From the NCBI GenBank assembly GCA_021776435.1, contig JAJFFW010000061.1:1-39279 (forward strand): DNA of 39,279 nt, read 5' to 3'. Shown here in pieces: positions 16,543-26,340 of the stretch (its first letter is position 1; every line of letters begins with the position of its first letter). This DNA is from Parvularculaceae bacterium (lineage in GTDB: Bacteria; Pseudomonadota; Alphaproteobacteria; Caulobacterales; Parvularculaceae). The translations under genes were made by a program, and so were the position numbers. The notes under the pieces were generated by a model. That model did no database searches. It was not told the origin of the DNA and worked only from the letters and a program-made list of their open reading frames with translations.

Positions 16543-18030
16543 CTAAAAACGCCTGATCGCCTTTACCGCGCGGGTCCAGCCTTTGAGAAGGTCTGTGCGG
16601 GTTTCATCTTGCATGCTGGGTGTAAAATGCGCCTCGGCGCGCCAGTTTGCAGCGATGTCGTCGAAGCTCTCATAGAGTCCGGCCTGGAGACCCGCGAGAT
16701 AGGCCGCACCCAGCGCCGTCGTTTCCATCACCTTGGGCCGGTCGACTGGCAAAGCGAGGATGTCGGACAGGAACGCGCACATCCAATTATTGGCGACCAT
16801 GCCGCCATCAACGCGCAAGGCGGATGGGTTCATGCCATCCTCTTTCATCGCATTGAGAAGATCCTTGGTCTGATAACATACGGACTCGATTACAGCGCGG
16901 GCGAGCTCCGCCGGTCCGGTATCTCTGGTCAAGCCGAAGATAGCGGCGCGCGCGTCAGGGTCCCAATGGGGCGCGCCGAGCCCGGTGAAAGCGGGCACCA
17001 GATAAACGCCATTATTCGAGCTGAGTTCACGGGCAAGCCTCTCCGTATCCGAAGCGTGTTCAATAATACCGAGGCCGTCGCGCAGCCACTGGATGGCGGA
17101 GCCAGCCGAGAATACCGATCCTTCCAGGGCATAGGTAATCTTGCCGTTGATCTGATAGGCGATCGTGGTCAGTAGACGGTTCTTTGAAGGGATCGCCTGA
17201 TCGCCCGTATTCAAAACGACAAAGGCGCCGGTGCCATAGGTGCTCTTGATGTCGCCCGGCTGAAAGCAGGCCTGGCCAATGGTCGCCGATTGCTGATCAC
17301 CGCAGACACCGAGAATGGGGATCGCTTTGCCGAACAGTGTCTCATCAGTGACGCCGTAATCCGCGGCGCAATCGCGCACGTCCGGGAGTATGCTTCGCGG
17401 AATGTTGAACAGGCGTAACAGCTCTTCATCCCAGGCCCCGGTATGGATGTTGAACAGCGAGGTGCGGCTGGCGTTGGTTGCGTCGGTCGCGTGCACCGCG
17501 CCGCCGGTCAATCGCCAGATCAAAAATGTGTCGACAGTGCCGAAGGCGAGTTCGCCCTTTTCAGCCCGCGCCCGCGCCCCCTCAACCCTGTCGAGGATCC
17601 AGGCAATTTTGCTGGCGGAAAAATATGGGTCGAGCAACAGCCCGGTGCGGTGTTGAACCTCCCCCTCCACGCCCTGGCCATGAAGGGTGCGGCAAATATC
17701 GGCGGTGCGGCGATCCTGCCAGACGATGGCGTTGTGGATCGGCGCGCCGGTTTTGCGGTCCCAGACCAAGGTGGTTTCGCGTTGATTGGTGATGCCGGCA
17801 GCGATGATGCGCGCGCCTTTGGCCTCGGCGCTGGCGATCGCCGCCCGACAGACCGCAACCGTCGTCGACCAGATCGCTTCGGGATCATGCTCGACCCAGC
17901 CGCTTTGCGGATAAATCTGCGGAAACTCTTGCTGCGCAACGGCGATGATCTCGGCGTTTGTGTTGAACACAATCGCCCGGCTGGATGTGGTGCCCTGGTC
18001 AATCGCCAGGATGGCGGTGCTGTCTGTCAT
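16543..18030 (-). CDS. glpK: Glycerol kinase
   Basis: Phosphorylates glycerol to sn-glycerol 3-phosphate with ATP (495 aa, FGGY family, cytoplasmic). The N-terminal phosphate-binding loop [14 protein letters not shown], the [12 protein letters not shown] segment and the C-terminal [13 protein letters not shown] ATPase motif are clear. The open frame extends to 18096, but ATG 18030 gives the family start ([15 protein letters not shown]). Neither upstream ATG has a good ribosome-binding site. It stands alone: no glpF, glpD or glpR is nearby. The region upstream is a block of palindromic repeats, so its promoter must lie in about 70 bp or be embedded in repeat DNA. Confidence 0.96.
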   Translation of the reverse strand: MTDSTAILAIDQGTTSSRAIVFNTNAEIIAVAQQEFPQIYPQSGWVEHDPEAIWSTTVAVCRAAIASAEAKGARIIAAGITNQRETTLVWDRKTGAPIHNAIVWQDRRTADICRTLHGQGVEGEVQHRTGLLLDPYFSASKIAWILDRVEGARARAEKGELAFGTVDTFLIWRLTGGAVHATDATNASRTSLFNIHTGAWDEELLRLFNIPRSILPDVRDCAADYGVTDETLFGKAIPILGVCGDQQSATIGQACFQPGDIKSTYGTGAFVVLNTGDQAIPSKNRLLTTIAYQINGKITYALEGSVFSAGSAIQWLRDGLGIIEHASDTERLARELSSNNGVYLVPAFTGLGAPHWDPDARAAIFGLTRDTGPAELARAVIESVCYQTKDLLNAMKEDGMNPSALRVDGGMVANNWMCAFLSDILALPVDRPKVMETTALGAAYLAGLQAGLYESFDDIAANWRAEAHFTPSMQDETRTDLLKGWTRAVKAIRRF

Positions 18031-18101
18031 ATTGAATGTTCGTCCCCAGCGTTTGGAATCATTCATAATACACTGGCGCCTTGTCAGAGTAAGCATTCTG
18101 A

Positions 18102-18158
18102 TTTCCTCGTCCTTCGAGGCTCGTTGCTTGCGCGCCTCGCGCCTCAGGATGAGGAAAA
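18102..18158. repeat. Imperfect hairpin repeat with CCTCAGGATGAGG core
   Basis: TTTCCTCGTCCTTCGAGGC on the left pairs imperfectly with GCCTCAGGATGAGGAAA on the right, about 20 bases apart. Elements with the CCTCAGGATGAGG core are widespread between genes in alphaproteobacteria; that comparison is from general knowledge. Function unknown. Confidence 0.75.
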
Positions 18159-18213
18159 CTGTTTATGACAGAGGTATCACATTAGGTCACCGACTCATAA
18201 ACCCGGAACCCGT

Positions 18214-18377
18214 GTCATCCCGGACGTTATAACCGTCCGAATTCCGCAGGAATTCGGCCAACGGTTGTTAGATCCGGGATCCAGGACAGCTTGCTCCGTG
18301 CACGCCGCTCTGGATCCCGGATAGCTCAATTCGCCAACCAAATCATAGATTTGGGGCAAATTGGCTTCCGGGATGAC
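18214..18377. repeat. Nested palindromic element (GTCATCCCGGA ... TCCGGGATGAC)
   Basis: The outer arms GTCATCCCGGA (18214-18224) and TCCGGGATGAC (18367-18377) are exact complements. An inner pair ATCCGGGATCCAG (18272-18284) and CTGGATCCCGGAT (18310-18322) is also exact. Small perfect hairpins GAATTCC-GCA-GGAATTC (about 18239-18255) and CCAAATC-ATA-GATTTGG (about 18338-18354) sit between them. The right-hand border and its flank (TCCGGGATGACGGTT, then ATGGGTAT) recur near 34070. Confidence 0.85.
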
Positions 18378-18507
18378 GGTTAATGGGTATCACAATAGAC
18401 CCTCCTGCTGAGGTGCGACGCATAGCGCCGCCACGAAGCATGGAGGCTGGCTAATCGCGCTCATCTCCGTACTTGGTTCGGCTTGCCCCCTTCGACGCTT
18501 CGCGCCA

Positions 18508-18529
18508 CTTCCCCCATAAATGGGGGAAG
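18508..18529. repeat. Perfect 10-bp stem hairpin
   Basis: CTTCCCCCAT (18508-18517) and ATGGGGGAAG (18520-18529) are exact complements separated by AA. There is no T-run on either side, so it is not an obvious terminator. It looks like the core of a dispersed repeat. Confidence 0.8.
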
Positions 18530-18558
18530 AATAGGTCCTACCGAAAACGCGGTTGCAT

Positions 18559-18621
18559 CCCTCCGACGCCTCATTTTGAGGAGGCCCGAAGGGCCGAGAG
18601 AAGAACGGGAGAGACGGAGGG
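18559..18621. repeat. Three-stem palindromic module
   Basis: The outer arms CCCTCCG (18559-18565) and CGGAGGG (18615-18621) enclose two perfect hairpins: CCTC-ATTTT-GAGG (18569-18581) and GGCCC-GAA-GGGCC (18583-18595). As RNA it would fold into a multi-branched structure. Confidence 0.75.
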
Positions 18622-18693
18622 GCAAATAGATTGAAACATTGAAATCAGCACGGCGTCATCAAAACGCTGCGATGCATTTGGAATGCGGGTTAA

Positions 18694-20385
18694 TCAATGG
18701 GGTGAAACCCCCGGCAAATTCAGCCCGTGCGCGCGGGCGCAATCGATCGCGTCTTTATAGCCAGCATCGGCGTGGCGCATGACGCCGGTGGCTGGATCGT
18801 TCCATAGAACCCGCGCGATCCGCGCCGCCGCCGCGTCCGTTCCGTCGGCGACGATCACCATGCCGGCATGTTGCGAATAGCCCATGCCGACGCCGCCGCC
18901 ATGATGGAGCGACACCCAGGTCGCGCCCGAGGCGGTGTTCAAGAGCGCGTTCAACAGCGGCCAGTCGGAGACCGCATCCGATCCGTCGCGCATCGCTTCG
19001 GTCTCGCGGTTGGGGCTGGCGACCGAGCCGGAATCGAGATGGTCGCGGCCAATAACAACGGGTGCGGAGAGTTCACCGCTCTTCACCATTTCATTGAACG
19101 CTAGGCCGATCCTGTCGCGCTGGCCGAGACCGACCCAGCAGATCCGCGCCGGCAGACCCTGAAACGCAATCTTTTCGCGCGCCATGTCAAGCCAGTTATG
19201 AAGATGCGGATCGTCCGGGATCAGCTCTTTGACTTTCTGATCGGTCTTGTAAATATCTTCCGGATCACCAGACAGCGCCGCCCAGCGGAACGGGCCAATG
19301 CCCCGGCAAAACAAGGGCCTGATATAGGCCGGCACGAAGCCCGGAAAATCGAACGCATTCGCGACGCCTTCGATTTTCGCCATCTGTCGAATGTTATTGC
19401 CATAATCGACGACGGGAACGCCTTTTTCGTGCCAGCCGAGCATGGCGCGGACTTGCACCGCCATTGACGTCATCGCCGCTTTTTCGACCGCCTTCGGATC
19501 GCTTTGGCGCTTTTCTTCCCATTCCTCCAGCGTCCAGCCGAGCGGCAGATAGCCGTTGATCGGATCATGGGCCGAGGTCTGGTCAGTCACCACGTCCGGG
19601 TCGATTCCGCGCTTCAGCATTTCGGGAAAGACATCGGCAGCGTTGCCGAGCAGGCCGACAGAAACAGCGCGGCCCTCGCCATGGGCGCGGTCGATGATGG
19701 CAAGCGCTTCGTCGATCGTGTCGGCGCGCTCGTCGAGATATTTGGTCTTCAGGCGCATTTCGATGCGCGACGGCCGGCACTCGACGGCGATCATCGACGC
19801 GCCGGCCATGGTCGCTGCAAGCGGCTGGGCGCCGCCCATGCCGCCGAGCCCCCCGGTCAAGATCCACTTGCCTTTCAGATCGCCGCCGAAATGGCGCCGT
19901 CCAATCTCGGCGAAAGTTTCATACGTACCCTGAACGATTCCCTGGCTGCCGATATAAATCCACGAGCCGGCTGTCATCTGGCCGTACATCATCAGCCCTT
20001 TTTTATCGAGCTCGTGAAAGCAGTCCCAGTTCGCCCAATGCGGCACGATGTTCGAATTGGCGATCAGAACGCGCGGCGCATCCGTATGGGTGCGAAAAAC
20101 CCCGACCGGCTTGCCGGATTGCACCAAAAGCGTTTCTTCATCGCTTAGGGTTTTAAGCGTATCGACGATGAGGTCGAAATCGCGCCAGGTCCGCGCCGCC
20201 CGGCCGATGCCGCCATAAACCACAAGCTCTTCGGGGCTTTCGGCGACCTCACGGTCGAGATTATTCATCAGCATACGCATCGGCGCTTCGGTCAGCCAGG
20301 ACTTGCACGAAAGCTCGGACCCATGCGGGCTTTTAATATTGCGGGCGTTATCGAGGCGGAGATTATCAGTTTGAGCATTGGGCAT
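18694..20385 (-). CDS. hutU: Urocanate hydratase
   Basis: Second step of histidine degradation, hydrating urocanate to 4-imidazolone-5-propionate with tightly bound NAD+ acting as electrophile (563 aa, cytoplasmic). The glycine-rich [13 protein letters not shown] segment near residue 178, the [11 protein letters not shown] opening and [15 protein letters not shown] near the C-terminus are typical. The frame opens at 20424, but ATG 20385 is preceded by AGGGA and gives a normal start (MPNAQTDN). It is the last gene of hutI-hutH-hutG-hutU. A 200-bp gap with a strong palindromic repeat separates it from hutG, so it may have separate expression or a processed message. Confidence 0.96.
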   Translation of the reverse strand: MPNAQTDNLRLDNARNIKSPHGSELSCKSWLTEAPMRMLMNNLDREVAESPEELVVYGGIGRAARTWRDFDLIVDTLKTLSDEETLLVQSGKPVGVFRTHTDAPRVLIANSNIVPHWANWDCFHELDKKGLMMYGQMTAGSWIYIGSQGIVQGTYETFAEIGRRHFGGDLKGKWILTGGLGGMGGAQPLAATMAGASMIAVECRPSRIEMRLKTKYLDERADTIDEALAIIDRAHGEGRAVSVGLLGNAADVFPEMLKRGIDPDVVTDQTSAHDPINGYLPLGWTLEEWEEKRQSDPKAVEKAAMTSMAVQVRAMLGWHEKGVPVVDYGNNIRQMAKIEGVANAFDFPGFVPAYIRPLFCRGIGPFRWAALSGDPEDIYKTDQKVKELIPDDPHLHNWLDMAREKIAFQGLPARICWVGLGQRDRIGLAFNEMVKSGELSAPVVIGRDHLDSGSVASPNRETEAMRDGSDAVSDWPLLNALLNTASGATWVSLHHGGGVGMGYSQHAGMVIVADGTDAAAARIARVLWNDPATGVMRHADAGYKDAIDCARAHGLNLPGVSPH

Positions 20386-20457
20386 GGCGGTTTCCCTGTA
20401 AGGCTGGATGTGGTCAGTCAGCAAATTATCGGTTCGGCTCAGAGGTTCGCCTTTATC

Positions 20458-20529
20458 CCGCTCATCCCGGCGAAAGCCGGGACCCAGAACTGAGTCCGCA
20501 TGGGCCCCGGCTTCCGCCGGGGTGAGCGG
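20458..20529. repeat. REP-like cruciform with three nested stems
   Basis: The outer arms CCGCTCA (20458-20464) and TGAGCGG (20523-20529) are exact complements. Inside are two hairpins: TCCCGGC-GAAA-GCCGGGA on the left and CCCCGGC-TTCC-GCCGGGG on the right. It lies between hutG and hutU within an otherwise tightly packed operon and would form a stable structure in the mRNA. Confidence 0.85.
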
Positions 20530-20588
20530 AGGAGGTTGCGACGAAAGGAGCCGATATAAAACTGGGACAACCTATTGAGACTCCACAG

Positions 20589-21380
20589 CTAAAGCGCCAG
20601 AACACGTTGGCGGAGCGTGCGCAGAACTTCGGCGAGAACCGGGCGCAGCATTTCGGCGCGGTTTTGATCATAGGTCCATGGCGGCGCCTCGATCATGTAA
20701 GCGCGTTGGGCGAGCTCCATCTGAATGGCGTGCACGCCATCGCCGGGGCGTCCATAATGACGCGTGGTCCAGCCGCCCTTGAAGCGCCCGTTGAGAACCG
20801 CCTCGCCGGGACGCGCGGCCTCGCAAACCGAAAGGGCGTCTTCGGCGAGCGCCGGTGCGCAGGTGACGCCGTCATTCGTGCCGATATTGAACACCGGCAG
20901 CTGGCCTTCGAAGAGTCGCGGGACCACCGAGCGGATGCTGTGGCAATCATAAAGCAGGACGACGCCGAAACGGGCTTTGATACGGGCAATATTTTGGGTG
21001 AGGGCGTCATGATAAGGAGCGTGAATGGAATTGATCCGGGACGCTATCTCTTCAGCTTCAGGTTCGGCGCCTTCGCAGTAAAGGGGGTTTCCGTCAAAAT
21101 CCGTAAGCGGACACAAATTGGTCGTCGCCTGGCCCGGATAAAGACTTTCACCGCTTGGGTCTCGGTTGAGATCGATCACATATCGTGAGTATGGCGCCCG
21201 CACGATGGTCGCATCCGGCAAAAGGCCGTCATAGAGACGATCGACATGCCAGTCCGTGTCGGTTTTTGCCAGCCCGGTTGCGTTCATGCGTGTTGCGATT
21301 TCCGGGGGGATCATCCTCCCCACATGGGGTTGCGCCAGTATGACCGGACCGGCGCCTTCTCTCACTTCAACAGCGGTCAT
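20589..21380 (-). CDS. hutG: N-formylglutamate deformylase
   Basis: Hydrolyses N-formyl-L-glutamate to glutamate and formate, the final step of the HutF-dependent histidine pathway (263 aa). The zinc-binding amidohydrolase pattern of this family is visible: [26 protein letters not shown], an [14 protein letters not shown] segment and [10 protein letters not shown]. This is the deformylase type, not the arginase-like formiminoglutamase, which fits the presence of hutF. Its ATG overlaps the hutH stop by 4 bp. Confidence 0.93.
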   Translation of the reverse strand: MTAVEVREGAGPVILAQPHVGRMIPPEIATRMNATGLAKTDTDWHVDRLYDGLLPDATIVRAPYSRYVIDLNRDPSGESLYPGQATTNLCPLTDFDGNPLYCEGAEPEAEEIASRINSIHAPYHDALTQNIARIKARFGVVLLYDCHSIRSVVPRLFEGQLPVFNIGTNDGVTCAPALAEDALSVCEAARPGEAVLNGRFKGGWTTRHYGRPGDGVHAIQMELAQRAYMIEAPPWTYDQNRAEMLRPVLAEVLRTLRQRVLAL

Positions 21381-22927
21381 CGGTTATCAGCAAGTGTTGG
21401 AAAGAATTCCTGGCCCGCCGCGCTGACCATCGCATTTGAGTGCACCAATTCAGCCGCCGCTGCGAGGTCGCCGGAGAGGATACGGTCGTCTCCTAGCGCG
21501 GGGATAAGGCTGCGCAAGGAAGACAAGACATTTTGTAACGGCTGACTGGTTTTCAACGGCGCGCGCAATTCAACCCCTTGCGCGCCAGTCAGCAATTCAA
21601 TGCCGACGATCTGCACGAGATTGGTGGTCATATCGATCAAACGCCGTGCGCCGTGGGCCGCCATTGAGACATGATCTTCCTGATTGGCCGACGTCGGTGT
21701 TGAGTCGACTGAACAAGGGGCGGCGCGTTGTTTGTTTTCCGACATCAACGCGGCTGCCGTGACTTCAGCAATCATGAATCCGGAATTCAAGCCAGGTCGC
21801 GGCGACAAAAAGGCGGGCAGGCCGAAGCTCAATGTCGGGTCGACAATGAGCGCAATCCGGCGTTGAGAGATCGAACCGATTTCAGCCACGGCCAATGCGA
21901 TCTGATCGGCGGCAAAGGCGACAGGTTCGGCGTGAAAGTTTCCTCCGGAGATAATGGCGCCGTCTTCAACGACGATCAGCGGATTATCGGTCGCTGCGTT
22001 GGCCTCAATTTGCAGGGTCATGGCGACATTTCGCAAGAGGTCGATAATCGCGCCGGTGACTTGCGGTTGGCAACGCACGCAATAGGGGTCTTGAACGCGA
22101 TCGTCATCGTCACGGTGGGTTTCGCGTATTTCTGATCCATCCATCAGAACCCGGATAGATCTAGCGGCGTCGATCTGTCCTTGATGCCCGCGCAGTGTGT
22201 GAATTTCCTTCCTGAATGGCGCGGTCGATCCCATAATGGCGTCGGTAGAAAGCGCCCCAGTCACCAGCGAGGTCATCGCGCAACGCCAGGCTTCGAACAG
22301 GCCGGCGAGGGCATGGGCGGTTGAAAACTGCGTGCCGTTGATCAGCGCCAAGCCTTCCTTCGGGCCCAGGGTGATCGGGGGAATATTTGCCGCCTCAAGA
22401 GCGGCTGCGCCAGAGTGACGTTCTCCGTTTACCTCAGCTTCGCCTTCTCCCATCATCACCGCCGCCATATGCGCGAGCGGCGCCAAATCGCCTGAAGCTC
22501 CTACAGAGCCTTGTGATGGGATGACGGGCGTGACGTCTTTGGCGAGCATCGCCTCGATGGTCTCGATGACAACCCAGCGCACACCCGACGCTCCGCGTCC
22601 GAGAGAGATAAGCTTCAGCGCCATCATCAACCGGACCAGACGGGTGCTAAGGGCAGGGCCCACGCCGCTACAATGAGAACGGATAAGGTTGCGTTGAAGC
22701 GTTTCCACATCATCCGAAGAGATGCGCGTGCTGGCGAGCTTCCCGAACCCTGTGTTGACTCCATAGACAGGCTTATCGCCTTTTGCTGCGGCGGCGATGA
22801 TTTCGACAGATCGCTCCGCGCCCGTTCTACAGGCCGGATCGAGCACGACGGATGGAGTCCGCCAATAAAGATCTTCAAGCTGTTCGAGGCTTACAGCACC
22901 CGGTCTCAGGGTCAGGGTTTCAATCAT
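21377..22927 (-). CDS. hutH: Histidine ammonia-lyase
   Basis: First step of histidine degradation, removing ammonia to give trans-urocanate (516 aa). The Ala144-Ser145-Gly146 triplet in [14 protein letters not shown] forms the autocatalytic MIO prosthetic group. The conserved [11 protein letters not shown] segment with the catalytic Tyr is near residue 55, and [14 protein letters not shown] lies in the C-terminal half. Length and motifs fit bacterial HutH. It overlaps hutI upstream and hutG downstream by 4 bp each, so the three are translationally coupled. Confidence 0.97.
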   Translation of the reverse strand: MIETLTLRPGAVSLEQLEDLYWRTPSVVLDPACRTGAERSVEIIAAAAKGDKPVYGVNTGFGKLASTRISSDDVETLQRNLIRSHCSGVGPALSTRLVRLMMALKLISLGRGASGVRWVVIETIEAMLAKDVTPVIPSQGSVGASGDLAPLAHMAAVMMGEGEAEVNGERHSGAAALEAANIPPITLGPKEGLALINGTQFSTAHALAGLFEAWRCAMTSLVTGALSTDAIMGSTAPFRKEIHTLRGHQGQIDAARSIRVLMDGSEIRETHRDDDDRVQDPYCVRCQPQVTGAIIDLLRNVAMTLQIEANAATDNPLIVVEDGAIISGGNFHAEPVAFAADQIALAVAEIGSISQRRIALIVDPTLSFGLPAFLSPRPGLNSGFMIAEVTAAALMSENKQRAAPCSVDSTPTSANQEDHVSMAAHGARRLIDMTTNLVQIVGIELLTGAQGVELRAPLKTSQPLQNVLSSLRSLIPALGDDRILSGDLAAAAELVHSNAMVSAAGQEFFPTLADNR

Positions 22928-24135
22928 ATTTCTTTCTCACTAGATTTGCCGCGCCATATTCTATCGGTAAGCGGATTTTGTCCCATATTTTGAATAAGCG
23001 AGTCGATGGAGGGGGCGTCCCAAAAAGCAAGATCACACCATTTGCCCGCCGCGATTTCACCTGTTTCACTTTGTAGGCCGAGTGCGGCGGCAGCGTTTTT
23101 GGTCATGCCAAGGAATGCCTCTCTTGGGGTCAGGCCAAACAGGACGCAGGCCATGTTCATCGCCATAAGAGGAGAGGTGAGGGGTGAGGTGCCGGGATTG
23201 CAATCGCTCGCCACGGCCATAGGCACACCGAGTTTACGGAGTAATTCAACGGGTGGTTTCTTGGTCTCGTTCAGAAAATAGAACGCGCCGGGCAGCAGGA
23301 CAGCAACCGAACCTGCTGCCGCCATCGCCGCCGCGCCGTCTTCATCGAGATATTCCAGATGATCGCACGATAAAGCGCCGAATTTAGTCGCCATGCGCGC
23401 CCCGCCAAAGTTCGACAACTGCTCGGCGTGAAGCTTGACGGGCAGGCCGTATTCCTTTGCGGTTTTAAACACGCGCTCAATTTGCGCGGGAGTGAAAGCA
23501 ATCTTTTCACAATAGGCGTCGACCGCGTCGACGAGACCATCGCGGGCGACCGCCGGCAACTGGTTCGTGCAGACGTCTTCAATATAGGCGTCGGCGTTTT
23601 CGCCTTTCGGAATGGCATGAGCGCCGAGAAACGTCGTCTTTACAGTGACCGGCGATAATGCGCCCATACGCCTCGCCGCTCGGAGTAACTTCGTTTCATT
23701 TTCCGTATCGAGACCATATCCGGATTTGATTTCGACCGTCGTGACGCCCTGCGCAATCATTGCGTCAAGGCGTGGCATGGATTGAGCAATCAGTGTCTCT
23801 TCACTGGCGGTGCGCACTGCTGAAACGGTCGAGACGATACCCCCGCCAGCGCTTGCGATTTCTTCATAGCGCGCGCCTTCCAGTCGCATACGCCATTCAT
23901 GGGCGCGATCGCCCGCATAAATCAGATGCGTGTGACAATCGATCAGGCCGGGGGTGGCGAGGTGATTTTCACCGTCGATAATTGTGGTCGCTGGCGGCGC
24001 CTCTTCTTGCGGTCCCACCCAGCAAATAAGACCTGCCTTTTCGGCGATCGCATAGTGCTGGTGTCCCATGGGGGTTTCACCCGCGGTCGATCCTGTCCAG
24101 ACACGAATATTTTCCCAGAGGTGATCTGCCTGCAT
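22924..24135 (-). CDS. hutI: Imidazolonepropionase
   Basis: Third step of histidine degradation, opening the imidazolone ring to N-formimidoyl-L-glutamate (403 aa, metal-dependent amidohydrolase). The metal-binding [12 protein letters not shown] (His68, His70), the substrate-binding [13 protein letters not shown] segment and [11 protein letters not shown] near residue 315 are characteristic. It is the promoter-proximal gene of the minus-strand hut operon and starts about 30 bp from the predicted HutC operator. Its stop overlaps the hutH start by 4 bp. Confidence 0.96.
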   Translation of the reverse strand: MQADHLWENIRVWTGSTAGETPMGHQHYAIAEKAGLICWVGPQEEAPPATTIIDGENHLATPGLIDCHTHLIYAGDRAHEWRMRLEGARYEEIASAGGGIVSTVSAVRTASEETLIAQSMPRLDAMIAQGVTTVEIKSGYGLDTENETKLLRAARRMGALSPVTVKTTFLGAHAIPKGENADAYIEDVCTNQLPAVARDGLVDAVDAYCEKIAFTPAQIERVFKTAKEYGLPVKLHAEQLSNFGGARMATKFGALSCDHLEYLDEDGAAAMAAAGSVAVLLPGAFYFLNETKKPPVELLRKLGVPMAVASDCNPGTSPLTSPLMAMNMACVLFGLTPREAFLGMTKNAAAALGLQSETGEIAAGKWCDLAFWDAPSIDSLIQNMGQNPLTDRIWRGKSSEKEI

Positions 24136-24166
24136 TTTCTATTGCCGTGTGAGGACGGTTTGTATT

Positions 24167-24178
24167 ATGTATAGACAT
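24167..24178. promoter_or_regulatory. Probable HutC operator in the hutI-hutF divergent region
   Basis: ATGTATAGACAT is an imperfect palindrome centred in the 64-bp gap between the divergent hutI and hutF starts. It resembles TGTATA-type sites bound by HutC repressors in other proteobacteria (general knowledge). A single site here could repress both arms, released by urocanate. Confidence 0.6.
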
Positions 24179-24199
24179 ATTTAACGACCGAATGGAGCC

Positions 24200-25561
24200 A
24201 TGCGCAAGCTGTTTTTTAAGAATGCGCTTTTGCCCGGCGGATGGGCGCGCAATGTCAATATCGAGATTGATGCGGCCGGTATGATCGCATCGGTCACGAA
24301 GGATAGCGACGCGAAAGGGCGCAGCGTTGATGCGGCGATTGCGGTTTCGGGCCTCCCCAATGTGCACTCTCACGCCTTTCAACGCGCCATGGCTGGCCTG
24401 GCGGAATTCGATCAACCGGGTAAAGATGACTTCTGGTCCTGGCGAACGACCATGTATCAGTTCGTTGCTCACCTTACCCCTGATGATGTGCTGGCAATCG
24501 CCGCGCAGCTTTATATGGAGATGCTGGAGGCCGGTTATACGTCTGTCGGGGAATTCCATTATCTTCACCATCAACGGCACGGCGTGTTTTACGATAATCC
24601 TGCGGAGATCGCGGAACGGATCATTGAAGCCTCACACAATACCGGGATTGGGCTCACACTCCTGCCGGTTTTCTATGCCCATGGTGACTTTGGCGGCGCT
24701 GAATCCCATGAGAATCAGCAACGCTTTATCAACACTGTCGATGGGTTTGCGCGCCTCCTGGAGGGTGCAAGAAGCGCATTGAAAACTACGCCTGGGGCAG
24801 TTTTGGGTATTGCACCGCATTCTCTGCGGGCGGTTGCCCCGTCCGAACTCCGCTCCATCATAAAATTACGCGTAAACGGTCCGATACATATTCATATTGC
24901 AGAGCAAATAAAGGAAGTTGATGACTGCCTTGGCTGGAGCGGTGAACGGCCAGTCGCGTGGTTGCTCGATCATATGGGTGTTGATGAAAATTGGTGCCTT
25001 ATTCACGCGACCCATATGAACGGCGCCGAAACCGATGCCCTCGCGAAAAGCGGCGCTGTTGTCGGTTTGTGTCCAAGCACTGAGGCCAATCTTGGCGACG
25101 GCGTATTCAATGGGGCGCGTTATCATCAGACGGGTGGACGATGGGCCGTTGGCTCCGACAGTCATATACGGATTGATGCGGCCGAAGAACTTCGCGGTTA
25201 CGAATATTCGCAACGTCTGATCAAACATGCGCGCAATGTGATCTGTGCGGAGGCCGCTTCGACTGGAAGAACGTTATTTGACGCCGCCGTCAGTGGCGGG
25301 GCACAGGCGCTTGGCAGAAAGACAGGCGCTCTGACGCCCGGATTTGCAGCGGATATTCTTGCCCTTGATGAGGATCATCGCGTTCTTGTCGGTAAATACG
25401 GTGATCAATGGCTCGATGGGTGGATATTCTCGGGCGGGAAGGACTGTATTGAAGGTGTGTGGGTGAGGGGACGAAAAGTGATCGAAGGCCGCGAGCATGT
25501 CTCGCGCCAAATGATCGAAGCAAACTTTCGTCGCTGCATGACGGACCTTCTCGCCAGATGA
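24200..25561 (+). CDS. hutF: N-formimidoyl-L-glutamate deiminase
   Basis: Deiminates N-formimidoylglutamate to N-formylglutamate and ammonia (453 aa, amidohydrolase superfamily). The metal-binding LPNVHSHAFQRAMAGLAEF (His56, His58), the FHYLHH segment and the later VGSDSHIRIDAAEELRGYEY are typical of HutF. Together with the deformylase hutG this defines the five-step pathway that releases a second ammonia, rather than the formamide-producing route. The ATG at 24200 has TGGAG just upstream. It is divergent from hutI and overlaps hutC by 4 bp (ATGA). Confidence 0.95.
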   Translation: MRKLFFKNALLPGGWARNVNIEIDAAGMIASVTKDSDAKGRSVDAAIAVSGLPNVHSHAFQRAMAGLAEFDQPGKDDFWSWRTTMYQFVAHLTPDDVLAIAAQLYMEMLEAGYTSVGEFHYLHHQRHGVFYDNPAEIAERIIEASHNTGIGLTLLPVFYAHGDFGGAESHENQQRFINTVDGFARLLEGARSALKTTPGAVLGIAPHSLRAVAPSELRSIIKLRVNGPIHIHIAEQIKEVDDCLGWSGERPVAWLLDHMGVDENWCLIHATHMNGAETDALAKSGAVVGLCPSTEANLGDGVFNGARYHQTGGRWAVGSDSHIRIDAAEELRGYEYSQRLIKHARNVICAEAASTGRTLFDAAVSGGAQALGRKTGALTPGFAADILALDEDHRVLVGKYGDQWLDGWIFSGGKDCIEGVWVRGRKVIEGREHVSRQMIEANFRRCMTDLLAR

Positions 25562-26313
25562 CAGGGCGCCGGGATAACGAGAAAATGGTATTGCGCCTCG
25601 ACGGCGCCGGACCTTTATACGCTCAGATCAGACGGGCGATCGCAGCGCCAATCATTTCAGGCACATGGCGACCGGGTGCGGCAATCCCTTTTGAGCGTGA
25701 TTTATGTGTGAGATTTAGCGCTTCACGCATGACCGTCAGCCGCGCCCTCACACTGTTGGCCGATGAAGGACTGATCGTCAGGACACGGCGCAAAGGATCG
25801 TTCGTCGCGCCGCAGGTTTCCCATCATGCATCATTCGAAATCGTCGATGTCTGCGATGAGGTTCAATCCGATGGCGGGCATTATGGGTACGAACTTCTAA
25901 AGAAGGAAATTGCCAATGGGTCGGCGGTCAATCTCGGTGACAAGGCATTGCATTTGCTATGTCGCCATTCGAGGGATCAACATCCGGTTCTGCTGGAAGA
26001 ACGGTGGATCGATCTCGCGGCGGCGCCGGAGGCGGGGGATCAGGATTTTTCCATAGAACGCCCCACCCCTTGGCTTTTGCATCACGTTCCGTGGACACGC
26101 GCTGAACATCAAATGTCTGCAATTAATCTCGTGACGCCGAATGCAGCTTTGCTCGCTCTTGAGCCAGGCGTCGCATGCCTCGTTTTAGAGCGGCGGACAT
26201 GGCGTGATCAGACACCGGTCACCTATGTAAAGAATACCTATGCCGGTCCTTCTCACAGACTGATTGGAAGATTTGAACCCGCCAAAGGCGACAGCGGGCG
26301 TTCAAAAGGCTAA
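25558..26313 (+). CDS. hutC: Histidine utilisation repressor, GntR/HutC family
   Basis: Transcriptional repressor of 251 aa with an N-terminal GntR winged helix (PLYAQIRRAIAAPI, then PFERDLCVRFSASRMTVSRA as the recognition region, residues about 15-75). A C-terminal UTRA-type effector domain follows, which in HutC binds urocanate. The frame is open from 25459, but ATG 25558 overlaps the hutF stop by 4 bp and gives the normal start. Its position in the hut cluster and the palindrome between hutI and hutF support control of the local genes. The next gene, an antiporter, begins 27 bp after its stop. Confidence 0.92.
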   Translation: MTGRRDNEKMVLRLDGAGPLYAQIRRAIAAPIISGTWRPGAAIPFERDLCVRFSASRMTVSRALTLLADEGLIVRTRRKGSFVAPQVSHHASFEIVDVCDEVQSDGGHYGYELLKKEIANGSAVNLGDKALHLLCRHSRDQHPVLLEERWIDLAAAPEAGDQDFSIERPTPWLLHHVPWTRAEHQMSAINLVTPNAALLALEPGVACLVLERRTWRDQTPVTYVKNTYAGPSHRLIGRFEPAKGDSGRSKG

Positions 26314-26340
26314 GGTCTTCCGCTCATAAACAAAAAAGAA

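Larger units (their letters stand above)
18031..18693. other. 663-bp repeat-dense intergenic region between hutU and glpK
   Basis: No convincing gene. The stretch is a stack of at least four separate palindromic modules (listed individually) between the hutU stop and the glpK start. The modules have different sequences, so this is not one expanded repeat but an accumulation site. Both flanking genes read on the minus strand, so these hairpins lie between the hut operon end and the glpK promoter. Confidence 0.8.

Noticed and set aside
17443-18168. 241-codon plus-strand frame opposite glpK
   Set aside because: Lies antisense to an unambiguous glycerol kinase. The composition follows from the GC-rich codon pattern of the real gene, and no domain is recognisable.
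19504-20148. 214-codon plus-strand frame opposite hutU
   Set aside because: Antisense shadow of urocanate hydratase in GC-rich DNA, with no ribosome-binding site or motif.
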